Shown one piece after another: positions 35,243 to 44,197 of a stretch of 60,377 nucleotides of DNA (position 1 is the first letter of the stretch; each line of letters starts with the position of its first letter). Under the pieces are notes generated by a model. The model searched no databases, was not told the origin of the DNA, and was given only the letters and a program-made list of their open reading frames with translations. The stretch is from the NCBI GenBank assembly GCA_963621245.1, contig CAVFCW010000014.1:1-60377 (forward strand), in the 5' to 3' direction. The position numbers were made by a program, and so were the translations under genes. This DNA is from SIG603 sp963621245. GTDB taxonomy: Bacteria > Bacillota > Clostridia > Oscillospirales > Acutalibacteraceae.

Positions 35243-36113
35243 TAATAAGTATTATCCTGATCAAAATTTATTTTTTACTATCGCATAGATATTAGATATT
35301 GTAACACTAAACGGGAATAACTTCAAATACTTTGTAGCCGAAAATGCCGACAAAATGCAAAAATTCAGGAAATTTTCACATTATGCGCAGTATACGCTTT
35401 ATTCACACGTTTATTCGCGCGTTTCGTGCAGTGTTTTTTGAATAAAAATAAAAATAACGCAAGGTATTATTGCACAAAAATTGTGTTTTGAAATCGATAT
35501 TTTCGACTTTAAGGAGACGTTTCAAATTTTCACCAAGCAAAGAGAAAAATCACTCGATTTTCGTGAATAACTCGTTGAAAAAGTTGAAAACTTGAATCGA
35601 AAACCGCATTTTTCAGCCTTTTTAAATTGTTGAAAACGGTTTTCCACAAAATTTTGGAGGCTTTCCGCACGCGCAAATCGGTCAAAAACCGATAGAATGT
35701 TCGTCCCTTAATTCGTGTTTCAGGTAACTCGGTACACAACATCTTGTAATTCTTGTTTGGCTAATTTTTGAAGGTGGTTTTAAAGCACATTTTTTCAACT
35801 TCTTCACGGAGTTTTCCACATTTTTCGATTTTTCTCGGTTGAATTCGGTAGAATATTGTTTAAACTCACTCTCAAATGCCGAAAATGTAAGTTTTTGCTT
35901 TAAATATTAACTTGTGCGTGTTATACTTTCACTAAAAACAAGGTGATTTTATCAACAAATTCACGGAGTTATCCACACGCGGTGAAAACCCTCGATTTTT
36001 CTCACCGTGTTGAAAATTCGAATTTGCCATCTGAATATTTATGCCGTGCTTTTTGAATATATTCAAGTTAAAACATACAAACAACGATATTTTTTAAACT
36101 GTTTTAAGCTATT
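35243..36113. other. Gene-free AT-rich region with DnaA-box-like sites
   Basis: 870 bp without a credible gene. It contains TTATTCACA (35399) and TTATCCACA (35969), both matching the DnaA box TTATNCACA, plus two TTTTCCACA (35640, 35812). A near-identical 17-bp direct repeat of the form TCACGGAGTTWTCCACA occurs at 35804 and 35961. Several short GAAAAC/GTTTTC inverted elements lie between. No dnaA, dnaN or parB gene is near. It may be a DnaA-binding locus; this is inference. Confidence 0.5.
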
Positions 36114-36980
36114 ATGACCAACTCTAAAATAAAATCCGAGAATATCGAAAATATTATCGTCGGCGAAACCGCCGACAGCGTAACCATAAAAGGAATTTTC
36201 AGTCTGCCGCAAACGCTTGACTGCGGTCAGGCCTTCCGCTGGGCAGAAAACGAAGACGGCTCTTGGAGCGGCGCTGCGTTCGGAAAAGCACTCACGCTCG
36301 GCGAAAACAAAGACGGAACCATCACATTTCATTGCGATAGAGAAGAATTTCAAAGCGTTTGGTACGATTACTTTGATCTCTCCGAAAATTACGAAGAGAT
36401 AAGAAAGCGGCTCTCAGAAATATCCCCCGTACTGAAAGAAGCAGCAGAGTTTGCCCCGGGAATCCGCATATTAAAGCAGGAGCCTTGGGAGGCTGTGTGT
36501 TCGTTCATCATATCGCAAAACAATAATATTCCAAGAATAAAAGGGATTATCTCAAGACTTTGTGAGAATTTCGGCGACAAAATAGACGGGACGGAAATTT
36601 ATTCCTTTCCGAGTGCCGAAAAAATTGCCGCTCTCACGGAAGATGATTTGAGCGTAATTAGAAGCGGTTTCAGAGCAAAATACATTCTTGCGGGAGCAAA
36701 AGCCGCACTTGAACCGGACTTTTTGCAATCGATGTACACGCTGCCCATTGACGAAGCGAGAAAGAAAATAAAAACGGTCAAGGGCATAGGCCCAAAGGTA
36801 GCCGACTGTGCACTTCTGTACGGATTTCACCGAACGGAGTGTTTTCCCGTCGATGTTTGGATGAAAAAAGCCATGGAAAAACTGCTCCCGGGCGTAGATC
36901 CGAGTGTTTTCGGAAGCGATGCGGGAATTGCCCAGCAGTATATTTTTCATTACAGCAGAATGCACCCCCAGCTTTTCTAA
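36114..36980 (+). CDS. 8-oxoguanine DNA glycosylase (OGG type)
   Basis: A protein of 288 residues. The N-terminal OGG domain includes LDCGQAFRW. The HhH-GPD region has VKGIGPKVADCALLYG and the catalytic Asp in CFPVDVW. The Lys of GFRAKYI is the expected Schiff-base residue. It removes 8-oxoG and also nicks DNA. No ribosome binding site is visible before the ATG, so the true start may differ or expression may be low. Confidence 0.88.
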   Translation: MTNSKIKSENIENIIVGETADSVTIKGIFSLPQTLDCGQAFRWAENEDGSWSGAAFGKALTLGENKDGTITFHCDREEFQSVWYDYFDLSENYEEIRKRLSEISPVLKEAAEFAPGIRILKQEPWEAVCSFIISQNNNIPRIKGIISRLCENFGDKIDGTEIYSFPSAEKIAALTEDDLSVIRSGFRAKYILAGAKAALEPDFLQSMYTLPIDEARKKIKTVKGIGPKVADCALLYGFHRTECFPVDVWMKKAMEKLLPGVDPSVFGSDAGIAQQYIFHYSRMHPQLF

Positions 36981-36987
36981 GCTTTGA

Positions 36988-37017
36988 TTGGACTTTTTGG
37001 CGGTACGGTAGTATACT
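36988..37017 (+). promoter_or_regulatory. Promoter of the 37078-37560 lipoprotein
   Basis: TTGGAC, 18 bp, TATACT (37012-37017). Confidence 0.68.
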
Positions 37018-37077
37018 TTTATGTGGCATTTTAAGTTTTCTCAAAATGCCGAATTCAAACGGAAAGGACTTTTCACG

Positions 37078-37560
37078 ATGATAAAATCAAATAAAACACT
37101 CAGACTCTCAAAAAAAGCGTTCGCTTTTATACTTATGCTCACTCTTCTTTCTCTCACACTGACGGGATGCTCAAAAATGAGCGAACCCTCAGACGGCGAC
37201 TTCATGCTTGCCTGTGACGATGCGGGACTTTCGGCAGTGGCTCAGTCCACGGGCGGAAACGACCAGGAGCACATGATAAAGCTCTACATCGCTCAGAGCG
37301 ACAACGAGGTAATAGAGTTCATGGAGTACGACAACGAGACGAGCGCAAGCGAGCTTTATGCAACGATTGAAAACAGCATAAGCAACAACTCGGCAAACGT
37401 GGAAAAAGACATAAGCACTTCTTATTACAGCAAGTACTACTTGAGAAACGGCGACAAATATCAGGCTGTCGTGAGAGTGGGAAAGGTTGTAATTTACGGC
37501 AAAGAGGAAGTTGCCTCGGGAAAAGTGGACGATGTTTTAAAATTTCTCGGACTTGACTGA
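37078..37560 (+). CDS. Lipoprotein, DUF-type, unknown
   Basis: 160 residues from the ATG with GGAAAGGAC upstream. The signal peptide ends in the lipobox LTLTGC (Cys about 31). The mature part is a small alpha/beta domain of about 125 residues with no catalytic motif I recognise. Expected to be anchored on the outer face of the membrane. Confidence 0.75.
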   Translation: MIKSNKTLRLSKKAFAFILMLTLLSLTLTGCSKMSEPSDGDFMLACDDAGLSAVAQSTGGNDQEHMIKLYIAQSDNEVIEFMEYDNETSASELYATIENSISNNSANVEKDISTSYYSKYYLRNGDKYQAVVRVGKVVIYGKEEVASGKVDDVLKFLGLD

Positions 37561-37571
37561 TAATAAAAACA

Positions 37572-37608
37572 AATCTCTCAAACGGGCTTACCGCTTGAGA
37601 GATTTTTT
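37572..37608. terminator. Bidirectional terminator, lipoprotein and rpe
   Basis: A 10-bp stem (AATCTCTCAA with TTGAGAGATT), T-rich on the plus strand and TTTGTTTTT on the minus. Confidence 0.85.
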
Positions 37609-37621
37609 ATACGCATTAAAT

Positions 37622-38242
37622 TTATCTTAGCATTTCTATTGCTTTTTTGGGGTCTTTTGCTCCGAAAACAGCCGTTCCCGCAACGCTTATATCAACGCCG
37701 GAAGCTTTGCAGACATCTATCGTGCTCTCGTTAATTCCGCCGTCGCACTCAACCAAAAGATTGGGGTATTTCTCTTTGAGGGTTTTGACCTTCTCCATTT
37801 GCTCGGGCATGAATTTCTGTCCGCCAAAACCGGGTTCAACCGTCATTACCAAAACCATATAGAGCTTGTCGGCAAAGGGATAGACCGCACTTATATCCGT
37901 GCCGGGCTTTACGGCAAGGGCGGGTTTCATTCCGAGTTCGATAATTTTATCGATAACAGCCTCGGTGTCGTCCAAGCACTCGACATGGAACGAAACAACG
38001 TCAGCTCCCGACTGCTTGCAGTTCTCTATGTACTTAAGCGGATGGCTTATCATGAGATGAACGTCAAACGGAACATCGGTAGCTTTTCTTATTCCCTTTA
38101 TGACTGGGAAGCCGAAGCTTATGTTCGGCACGAAATCGCCGTCCATAACATCGAGATGAACAAAATCCGCCGTTGATATTCTCTGCATTTCCTCGTTAAG
38201 TTTCGAGAAATCCGCCGCTAAAACTGATGGTGCAATAAGCAT
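37622..38242 (-). CDS. rpe: Ribulose-phosphate 3-epimerase
   Basis: A protein of 206 residues. The TIM-barrel active-site strings IAPSVLAADFSKL, VHLDVMDGDFVPNI, FDVHLMI, MTVEPGFGGQKF and ECDGGIN are all present. Slightly shorter than the usual 215-220 but with complete motifs. Pentose phosphate pathway. It is probably in one transcript with the DUF3006-like and AEC genes upstream. Confidence 0.95.
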   Translation of the reverse strand: MLIAPSVLAADFSKLNEEMQRISTADFVHLDVMDGDFVPNISFGFPVIKGIRKATDVPFDVHLMISHPLKYIENCKQSGADVVSFHVECLDDTEAVIDKIIELGMKPALAVKPGTDISAVYPFADKLYMVLVMTVEPGFGGQKFMPEQMEKVKTLKEKYPNLLVECDGGINESTIDVCKASGVDISVAGTAVFGAKDPKKAIEMLR

Positions 38243-38266
38243 TTTTATATCCTTTCCTCTTTCAAA

Positions 38267-38440
38267 TCAATCGATTACTTCATAGATGAGATTTTCCCAC
38301 TTGAGGCGTGTTCCCTCGTCCATTGACTCGGGCAAAAGCGCAAGAGCAACCTGAAAAAGCTCGTCGCTCTCGATGTCGGTTCTCTTCAAGTAGGCATAAT
38401 CTCCGTTTATGCTGTCCACGATATAATAATAAGGGCCCAT
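38267..38440 (-). CDS. DUF3006-like small protein, 57 aa
   Basis: TAGGAGATAAATT precedes the ATG. The N-terminal YYYIVDSINGDYAYL and C-terminal LKWENLIYEVID resemble the DUF3006 pattern (I/V-D-x-x-E/N-G-D-Y-A and a late W/Y-x-V). A small all-beta fold of unknown function. It lies 24 nt before rpe and 15 nt after the AEC carrier gene. Confidence 0.65.
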   Translation of the reverse strand: MGPYYYIVDSINGDYAYLKRTDIESDELFQVALALLPESMDEGTRLKWENLIYEVID

Positions 38441-38455
38441 AATTTATCTCCTAAT

Positions 38456-39400
38456 TTAACAGAATGCTGTGATTAACATCTCGCTTATCGATGTGATAAT
38501 CGGTATTGTGACAAGCGAAATTATTGTTGAAGCCGCAACAAGCTTTGAGGCAAGCTTGGCGTCTCTGCCGAACATAACCGCAAATACAACCGAGGTTGCC
38601 CCAACGGGTGCGCTCGCCTGAAGCACCGTTGTCAGAAAGACATCGTGAATCGGATGCACAAGGCACAAAAACGGCAGCAGAATAATCGGTGCGACTATCA
38701 ATCTCAGAAACGATACGGCATAGACCTTTTTGTCGGTGAATATATCCTTGAATTTTACCTTGGAGATATTGTTTCCGACAACTATCATCGCAAGGGGAGT
38801 ATTAAGCGCCGCAAAATAATCTATCGGCGCCTCAATAACATCGGGAAGCTTGATGTTAAAGATAAACACGAGAAGTCCTGCGGCAATTCCGATAGTACCG
38901 GGGTTTATGAACGCAAGCTTGATTGTGGAGAGAACGGATAAATTTCCCGTGCTCATCATAATGTAGCCGTATGTCCATGTGAGAATATTGAATACCGCCA
39001 AAAACATAGTGCAATAAACAATGGCCTGTGCGCCGATTATGCTCTGCACAAGCGGCAAGCCCATAAAACCGCAGTTTGAAAAAACTATCGCAAAGCGAAT
39101 AACTCTTTTTTCTTCATCGGAACTTTTTCCGTAAAAGAAAAAGCTCAAAACTATGGCAAGTCCCATTGCAAGAACCGCCGCCACAAAGGATATAATCAAA
39201 TCCCTCGGCGTAATGCTGGAGGTATCGGCGGTTAAAAAAGACGACACGCTGAGGCACGGCGCAACGACATAAACCAATAGATTGGTTATATCTTTTGAGC
39301 CCTTGTCGGTTATCATTCCTATTTTGGAAAGTACCCATCCGACAGATATAAGTATGAGCATAATTGCCACCTTGAGCAAGGTGGTTAAAAACGCAGTCAT
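38456..39400 (-). CDS. AEC-family (auxin efflux carrier-like) transporter
   Basis: A protein of 314 residues with about ten transmembrane helices. N-terminal LILISVGWVLSKIGMI and the paired-helix internal symmetry with NCGFMGLPLVQSI and ASAPVGATSVVFA are AEC signatures. Likely exports or exchanges small organic acids. The specific substrate is not deducible. GGGGG lies before the ATG. Confidence 0.88.
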   Translation of the reverse strand: MTAFLTTLLKVAIMLILISVGWVLSKIGMITDKGSKDITNLLVYVVAPCLSVSSFLTADTSSITPRDLIISFVAAVLAMGLAIVLSFFFYGKSSDEEKRVIRFAIVFSNCGFMGLPLVQSIIGAQAIVYCTMFLAVFNILTWTYGYIMMSTGNLSVLSTIKLAFINPGTIGIAAGLLVFIFNIKLPDVIEAPIDYFAALNTPLAMIVVGNNISKVKFKDIFTDKKVYAVSFLRLIVAPIILLPFLCLVHPIHDVFLTTVLQASAPVGATSVVFAVMFGRDAKLASKLVAASTIISLVTIPIITSISEMLITAFC

Positions 39401-39426
39401 TTAATTTTACCCCCTCGATTTAAAAA

Positions 39427-39726
39427 TCAGAACAAACCTGAATCGTCCTTGCTTTTCTTCTCGGGTGCGGACGGAGTGACGTTGCTGTTCTTTTTAAACG
39501 AACCGTTTTTCACGTAGAAAACAACGCAGTAAAGAAGAGCGATACCGCTCAAAACACGGCTGACCCAAGTGAGCGCCTCTATCACACATATGGTCTGAAT
39601 AATTCTGATTATGCCCAAGAGAATAAAATAAATTCCGAGCGGCAAAAAGATTTTGTTTTCGCTTTTCAGTTTGATGATAAGAATAAGTCCGCATACGGCG
39701 AACATAATTCCGTAAACATATCCCAT
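39427..39726 (-). CDS. Small four-helix membrane protein, 99 aa, unknown
   Basis: GGAG precedes the ATG. Three to four transmembrane helices span residues 4-72, followed by a polar Lys/Ser tail. Directly upstream of the AEC gene (26 nt). Not recognised. Confidence 0.65.
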   Translation of the reverse strand: MGYVYGIMFAVCGLILIIKLKSENKIFLPLGIYFILLGIIRIIQTICVIEALTWVSRVLSGIALLYCVVFYVKNGSFKKNSNVTPSAPEKKSKDDSGLF

Positions 39727-39832
39727 AGTATTTCTCCGTTAAATTATATTTTTGTTTTGATAAAACTAATCGAATATAATCTTAACACCAAATCGGAAGT
39801 TTTACAATTATAAATATATATTCGGAACACAA

Positions 39833-39870
39833 AAGAAAAAATCCCGACCTGATTTTATCGGGTCGGGATT
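39833..39870 (-). terminator. Terminator of the Cna-B surface protein
   Basis: A 9-bp stem (ATCCCGACC with GGTCGGGAT) with a TTTTTT minus-strand tail. Confidence 0.86.
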
Positions 39871-39908
39871 AAATTTTAGCTTATTTCAGAGTTTTCCGTC
39901 TGATTTTA

Positions 39909-41981
39909 TCAGCGTCTGTTTTTCCTCTGATTGATAACAACTATCGTGATAACCGTCACAATACCTGCCGCAGAGAGTATGATAAGAACTATGCATACCC
40001 AAAGGAAGATGTTGCTTCCGCCCTTTTCTGTGTTCTTCGGGCTCGGTGACGGGCTCGGCGAGTTCGTCAAATTGCCGTTAGGACTTGTTGAGGGGCTTGT
40101 GGACGGAGCCGGCTTGAATGTCGGCTTAGCCGATGCGGAAGCCTTCGGCGACTGAGTTGCCCTAGGTGTTGGTGTTGCGTTGTTATTATTGTTATTGTTG
40201 TTATTGTTGTTATTGTTGTTTGGTGCCGGGGTTGCTGTCGGATTCGGTGTTACAACGGCTGTCGGTTCGGGTGTTGGTGTTGCACTGCTGCCGCTGTATG
40301 TCATCGTAATCGTGAATGTGAGGGTTGCGCTGTCAAGCGATGTCTGCTTGTAGTAGCCGCTCGGAATATTGTTAACCGAAATGCTCCAAGATGAACCTCT
40401 GTCGAGGTCAGACCATGTCTTTGCCCAGCCGTTGCCGTCAGAGAGATTCTCGCTTGCATACTTGGAACCGTTTGCGTTAAGAACTACCTCAACGGAGCTC
40501 GGTCTCTTGTTAGCCTTGTTGTTGTCGTCGTTCCAGACAAGCTTAACGTTAATTGTTCTCTTTGCCGCAGGTGTAGCCGTCGGGGCTTCTGTCGGCTTTG
40601 GTGTTGCCGTCGGCTTCTCTGTAGGAGCCTTAGTCGGCTTTGGTGTTGCCGTCGGCTTCTCTGTGGGTTCTGCCGTCGGCTTTTCTGTCGGCTTTGGGGT
40701 AGCCGTAGGTTCATCTGTCGGCTTCTCTGTCGGATCAGCCTTGGTCTTTGTTGCCGTAGCAGTTCCGTTATATGTGTCGCCCTCGGAATCAATCTTAATT
40801 CCGCCGAGGTCGCCGCCGTCGTATGTGTATCCGTCAGGAACTGTGATTGATGCGGAATATGTTGTTCCTACCTCAATCTGGAAGCTTGCCTGTCCGGCGT
40901 CATCCGTTGTATCGGTCTGACCGTCGTCAAGAGTTACAACTGCGCCGCTTATCGGATTTCCTTCAGTATCTGTAACTGCGATTACGGCTGTTCCGTAAAC
41001 GGTTTCTTTTTCCTTGAGAGTAAATGAAACTGTCGCGGTTTTTCCCTCTTCAACGGTAACGCTCACCGTATCAATGCCGTCAATGTCATATTTGTCCGTG
41101 TCATAAATAACGGTTGCGTTGTAATCTCCTGCGGAGAGCTCTTTTGTCTCGCCGTTAGCAAACTCTGTATTGTTGTCGTCTGCGTCTGTGACCATAACGG
41201 TTTCGTCGCCGTCACCGCCGCTTACAGAAACTGTGAGGCTTCCTGTGGTCTCTGTGGCTGTTCCCGTAAAGGTATAGGTCTGTGTGTCGCCGACATCAAT
41301 TCTGTCCGCACCGCCTGCGCCTGACATATCAGTCGAGCCGATGTAGAACGTGAACGACTGATCGCTGAAATCATAGCCGTCTGCCGAGCATGTAGCCGTG
41401 TAAACGGTATATGAGCTAAGATCGTAAGTCGCAGCTGTGCCGTCCTCGTCTGCGGTATATGTTGCGCCGTTTATAGAAACAACTGCTCCGGAAACGCCTG
41501 TTTCAAAGATAACGCCCGTTGATACTCCCGGATAAGATCCGCTCGGAAGATCGCCGCTTGCGTAAACTTCAGTGCTTGCGCTGCCGCAAGAAATGGAAAT
41601 TCTGCCTGTAGATGAGCCGTCAAGGTCATGATTTGACATTCTCGCAAGTGTGGTTATGTCAAAATCTCCTGACTCATTGATTGTAATGCTAAGGCCGGAA
41701 CCGCTGTTTGAGACGGTAAAACCGTCACCGTATGTTAGGCCGTCTACGGAAGTATAATCCGTAACAAAGCAAACATCCTCCTGGCTTGCGCCGATTTCTA
41801 CCGTTTCTCCGGCAGAAACACCGCTTACCGTAAAAGTAAACGTCTGAGTCCACTCGCCCTCGTCGAAGGCAAAGTCGCTTGCTTCAATTGATGACGCCGC
41901 AAAGGTGTTAAACGTAAAGCATGACACCACGAGCATCAGCGCCATTATAACCGAAGTTAATTTTGATGCACTCTTTTTCAT
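39909..41981 (-). CDS. Cell-surface protein with Cna-B-like domain and Pro/Thr repeats
   Basis: About 690 residues from the ATG with AAAGGAATT upstream. Signal peptide (1-28), a beta-rich N-terminal region, two or more regulatory-like beta-sandwich repeats (around GTAVIAVTDTEGNPISGAVV), a Pro/Thr-rich PTEKPTATPK spacer, and a Cna-B-type domain (VKLVWNDDNNKANKRPSSV). A poly-Asn run, a second Pro/Ser/Thr spacer and a C-terminal transmembrane helix with basic tail complete it. No LPxTG is seen, so it is held by the helix. Likely an adhesin or stalk protein. The Asn run and codon repeats are prone to length variation. Confidence 0.83.
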   Translation of the reverse strand: MKKSASKLTSVIMALMLVVSCFTFNTFAASSIEASDFAFDEGEWTQTFTFTVSGVSAGETVEIGASQEDVCFVTDYTSVDGLTYGDGFTVSNSGSGLSITINESGDFDITTLARMSNHDLDGSSTGRISISCGSASTEVYASGDLPSGSYPGVSTGVIFETGVSGAVVSINGATYTADEDGTAATYDLSSYTVYTATCSADGYDFSDQSFTFYIGSTDMSGAGGADRIDVGDTQTYTFTGTATETTGSLTVSVSGGDGDETVMVTDADDNNTEFANGETKELSAGDYNATVIYDTDKYDIDGIDTVSVTVEEGKTATVSFTLKEKETVYGTAVIAVTDTEGNPISGAVVTLDDGQTDTTDDAGQASFQIEVGTTYSASITVPDGYTYDGGDLGGIKIDSEGDTYNGTATATKTKADPTEKPTDEPTATPKPTEKPTAEPTEKPTATPKPTKAPTEKPTATPKPTEAPTATPAAKRTINVKLVWNDDNNKANKRPSSVEVVLNANGSKYASENLSDGNGWAKTWSDLDRGSSWSISVNNIPSGYYKQTSLDSATLTFTITMTYSGSSATPTPEPTAVVTPNPTATPAPNNNNNNNNNNNNNNATPTPRATQSPKASASAKPTFKPAPSTSPSTSPNGNLTNSPSPSPSPKNTEKGGSNIFLWVCIVLIILSAAGIVTVITIVVINQRKNRR

Positions 41982-42047
41982 AATAATTCCTTTCATTTGA
42001 TTAGGTGATAGTTAGACGATTATCCCCCGTCCATTGTCATAAATATA

Positions 42048-42074
42048 GCACTTTTCAACTAAAAAGAAAAGTGC
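42048..42074 (-). repeat. Inverted repeat upstream of the Cna-B gene
   Basis: 9-bp perfect arms (GCACTTTTC and GAAAAGTGC) around a 9-nt loop, between the 45-residue peptide gene and the surface-protein gene. It lacks a T tract on the minus strand. It could be an operator, an attenuator or a weak terminator. Confidence 0.45.
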
Positions 42075-42131
42075 TTACTTACTTTTTTCAAGAATTTTGC
42101 TTGCAAATGATACTCCTCCCTTTGTTTTATG

Positions 42132-42269
42132 TTAATTTTGAGTTTCCACCTGACACTTTTCTTCGTGTTCGTAATAAAGTCTGTCCACTATTCTCATAAG
42201 GGCAAACGCCCCATATCCGATAGCTGTTGTGACAAGTGTTACTATAATAAATGCTGTTGTTTCAATCAT
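42132..42269 (-). CDS. Small single-helix membrane peptide, 45 aa
   Basis: GAAAGGAAGAATATTA precedes the ATG. Residues 6-25 form a hydrophobic helix (FIIVTLVTTAIGYGAFAL), followed by a charged tail with MRIVDRLYYEHEEK and one Cys. It is the only tiny gene behind the triple-repeat TTGTCC promoter. Unknown. Confidence 0.65.
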   Translation of the reverse strand: MIETTAFIIVTLVTTAIGYGAFALMRIVDRLYYEHEEKCQVETQN

Positions 42270-42321
42270 TAATATTCTTCCTTTCATTCCTTCGTGGTCG
42301 TTGATTTTTATCTATGGCTAA

Positions 42322-42367
42322 AGTATAGTCGGTTAAGGGGGACAAACTACGGACAGATACCGGACAA
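42322..42367 (-). promoter_or_regulatory. TTGTCC promoter with three repeats
   Basis: On the minus strand: TTGTCC, CTGTCC and TTGTCC, each 11 bp apart, then 12 bp, then TATACT (42322-42327). It drives the 45-residue peptide and possibly the Cna-B surface gene behind it. The extra repeat on the same 11-bp phase argues for a cooperative DNA-binding regulator. Confidence 0.78.
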
Positions 42368-42458
42368 ACTTCCGTTTAACACTTATTTCGTATGTATGTC
42401 TCTGTTTTGCTCTGCTTTTCCGTCAAGAAAAATTCAAGACTATCATCTCCTTTTTTGT

Positions 42459-42487
42459 TTGACTTTTCTTTAAGCATCCGCTATAAT
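42459..42487 (+). promoter_or_regulatory. Sigma-A promoter of the TIM-barrel isomerase gene
   Basis: TTGACT (42459), 17 bp, TATAAT (42482-42487). Confidence 0.85.
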
Positions 42488-42533
42488 TCAGATATGGCAA
42501 CGATACCACATTATAGGGAAGGCGGATTTTTAT

Positions 42534-43343
42534 ATGAAAAGCAATATCAAATACGGACTTCAGATGTTCGGCTGTTCTGCCGATTTTAACAAAGACACCG
42601 ATTATTTTTTCAAGACCATGAGCGGCTACGGCTACAAGATAATAGAACCGTGCATAGTTTTTGACGAGGGAAGCGAACTTGCAAATTTAGTTTGGGACTT
42701 TGACAAAACTCCCGTCTATGTAAATCAAATGGCAAAATACGGCCTTGAGATTTATTCGGCGCACATTTTCTGTTCGGACTACGAAAAATCCATGCCGAGA
42801 CTTAAAGAGCTCGCCGAAAAAGTCGGAATTAGAGCCTATGTTATCAATACGCCGCAAGAGGCAATAGATAACCCCGCCGCCTTTTCGGATACTCTTAACT
42901 ATGTTGCCGCCGAACTTAAGAAAGTCGGCGTGGAGCTTTGGCTTCACAACAGCGGCGGTGACTTCAGAAAGAAAACGCTCCTTGACGGAGAAGAGGTTTT
43001 CGTTTACGAGTATCTTCTAAGAAAGAGCAAGGATGTTTTCGCCCAAGTTGATACGGGCTGGGTTATGGTTGGCGGAATAGAGCCGCAGGACTTCATGAGA
43101 AAATATATCTCCAAGCTTAAGTGCATTCACTTCAAAGATCTTTACGAGAATTTTGACGAGCTCGGAACGCCGAAAATGTTCGCTGTTCTCGGTGACGGCA
43201 GAACCGACGTAAAGGCTTGCCTTGACGTGAACGAAGACGGAAAACTCCCCGTTATAATCGATCAGGACATGCCGATAAGCGGAAACATTTTTGCCGACAT
43301 GAAAAAATCAATAGACCTTTTGAAATCACTTGAAAACAAGTAA
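42534..43343 (+). CDS. Sugar phosphate isomerase/epimerase (AP endonuclease 2 fold)
   Basis: A protein of 269 residues. Metal-site strings of the xylose-isomerase-like TIM barrel are seen: YSAHIF, VELWLHN, FAQVDTGW, IHFKDL and DGRTD. The substrate is unknown. GGAAGGCGG lies 8 nt before the ATG. Monocistronic between its own promoter and terminator. Confidence 0.85.
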   Translation: MKSNIKYGLQMFGCSADFNKDTDYFFKTMSGYGYKIIEPCIVFDEGSELANLVWDFDKTPVYVNQMAKYGLEIYSAHIFCSDYEKSMPRLKELAEKVGIRAYVINTPQEAIDNPAAFSDTLNYVAAELKKVGVELWLHNSGGDFRKKTLLDGEEVFVYEYLLRKSKDVFAQVDTGWVMVGGIEPQDFMRKYISKLKCIHFKDLYENFDELGTPKMFAVLGDGRTDVKACLDVNEDGKLPVIIDQDMPISGNIFADMKKSIDLLKSLENK

Positions 43344-43357
43344 CGGCACACTTTCAA

Positions 43358-43396
43358 AAACGCAGTCAACTTTAACCGTTGGCTGCGTTTATTTTT
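43358..43396 (+). terminator. Terminator of the isomerase gene
   Basis: A 13-bp stem (AAACGCAGTCAAC with GTTGGCTGCGTTT, one G-T) followed by ATTTTTG. Confidence 0.85.
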
Positions 43397-43432
43397 GCCG
43401 TGAGAACGGGCTAAAAGCGGCTTGTTTACCTA

Positions 43433-43461
43433 TTGAAAGAATAAGTTTCATATGATAGAAT
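43433..43461 (+). promoter_or_regulatory. Sigma-A promoter of the HAD gene
   Basis: TTGAAA (43433), 17 bp, TAGAAT (43456-43461). Confidence 0.72.
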
Positions 43462-43493
43462 TATTTTTGTTACGCAATTTAGGGGGACAAATT

Positions 43494-44150
43494 ATGAATT
43501 TTAATACAGATAATTTTGAGCTATATATTTTTGACTGTGACGGCACTTTAGTGGACTCCATGCCCATGTGGGGAAATCTCACCTTTGACTTTGCCGAATA
43601 CAAGGGAATAGACGCGCCCGAAAACTTGGTTTCAATTATGAATAACTTAAGTCTAATCCAGTGTGCGCAGTACTATGTGGATATACTCCACGCAGACGGA
43701 ACACCCGAATCCGTCGCACAGGAAATCACGGATTTTGCCGCAGAAGGATACGTGACGAGAGTTCCCGAAAAGAAAAACGCCCGTGCTTTTTTAGAGCATT
43801 TGCGTGAAAAGGGCAAACACATCGCACTTGCCACGGCTTCGGATATTTCGGCGCTTGAGCCTTGCCTTGAAAAACTCGGCTTGCTCGAATTTATAGAGTA
43901 CTCCGCCTCGTGCGCAACTGTCGGAAAAAGCAAGGAGCATCCGGATGTTTATCTCGATTGCTTAAATCATTTCGGCGTTCCGATTGAAAAATCCGTGGTT
44001 GTGGAGGACGCATTTTATGCCGCATCGACCGCAAAGCGTGCGGGATTTCCCGTCATAATCATGGAGGACAACTGCCACGATAACAAAGAACGTGAAAACC
44101 TAAGAGCCATAGCCGACGCCTACATATCGGACTATGCGGAAATTATGTAA
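43494..44150 (+). CDS. HAD-family phosphatase
   Basis: 218 residues from the ATG with AGGGGG upstream. An earlier in-frame ATG overlaps the -10 box. Motif I is FDCDGTLVDSM, motif II is ALATASD, and motif IV is VVVEDAFYAASTAK. The alpha-helical cap places it with phosphoglycolate/beta-phosphoglucomutase-like enzymes. Substrate unknown. Confidence 0.88.
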   Translation: MNFNTDNFELYIFDCDGTLVDSMPMWGNLTFDFAEYKGIDAPENLVSIMNNLSLIQCAQYYVDILHADGTPESVAQEITDFAAEGYVTRVPEKKNARAFLEHLREKGKHIALATASDISALEPCLEKLGLLEFIEYSASCATVGKSKEHPDVYLDCLNHFGVPIEKSVVVEDAFYAASTAKRAGFPVIIMEDNCHDNKERENLRAIADAYISDYAEIM

Positions 44151-44197
44151 AAATAGATTATGTTGTGTATTTATTATGTATGTGAGGAGGTATAAGA

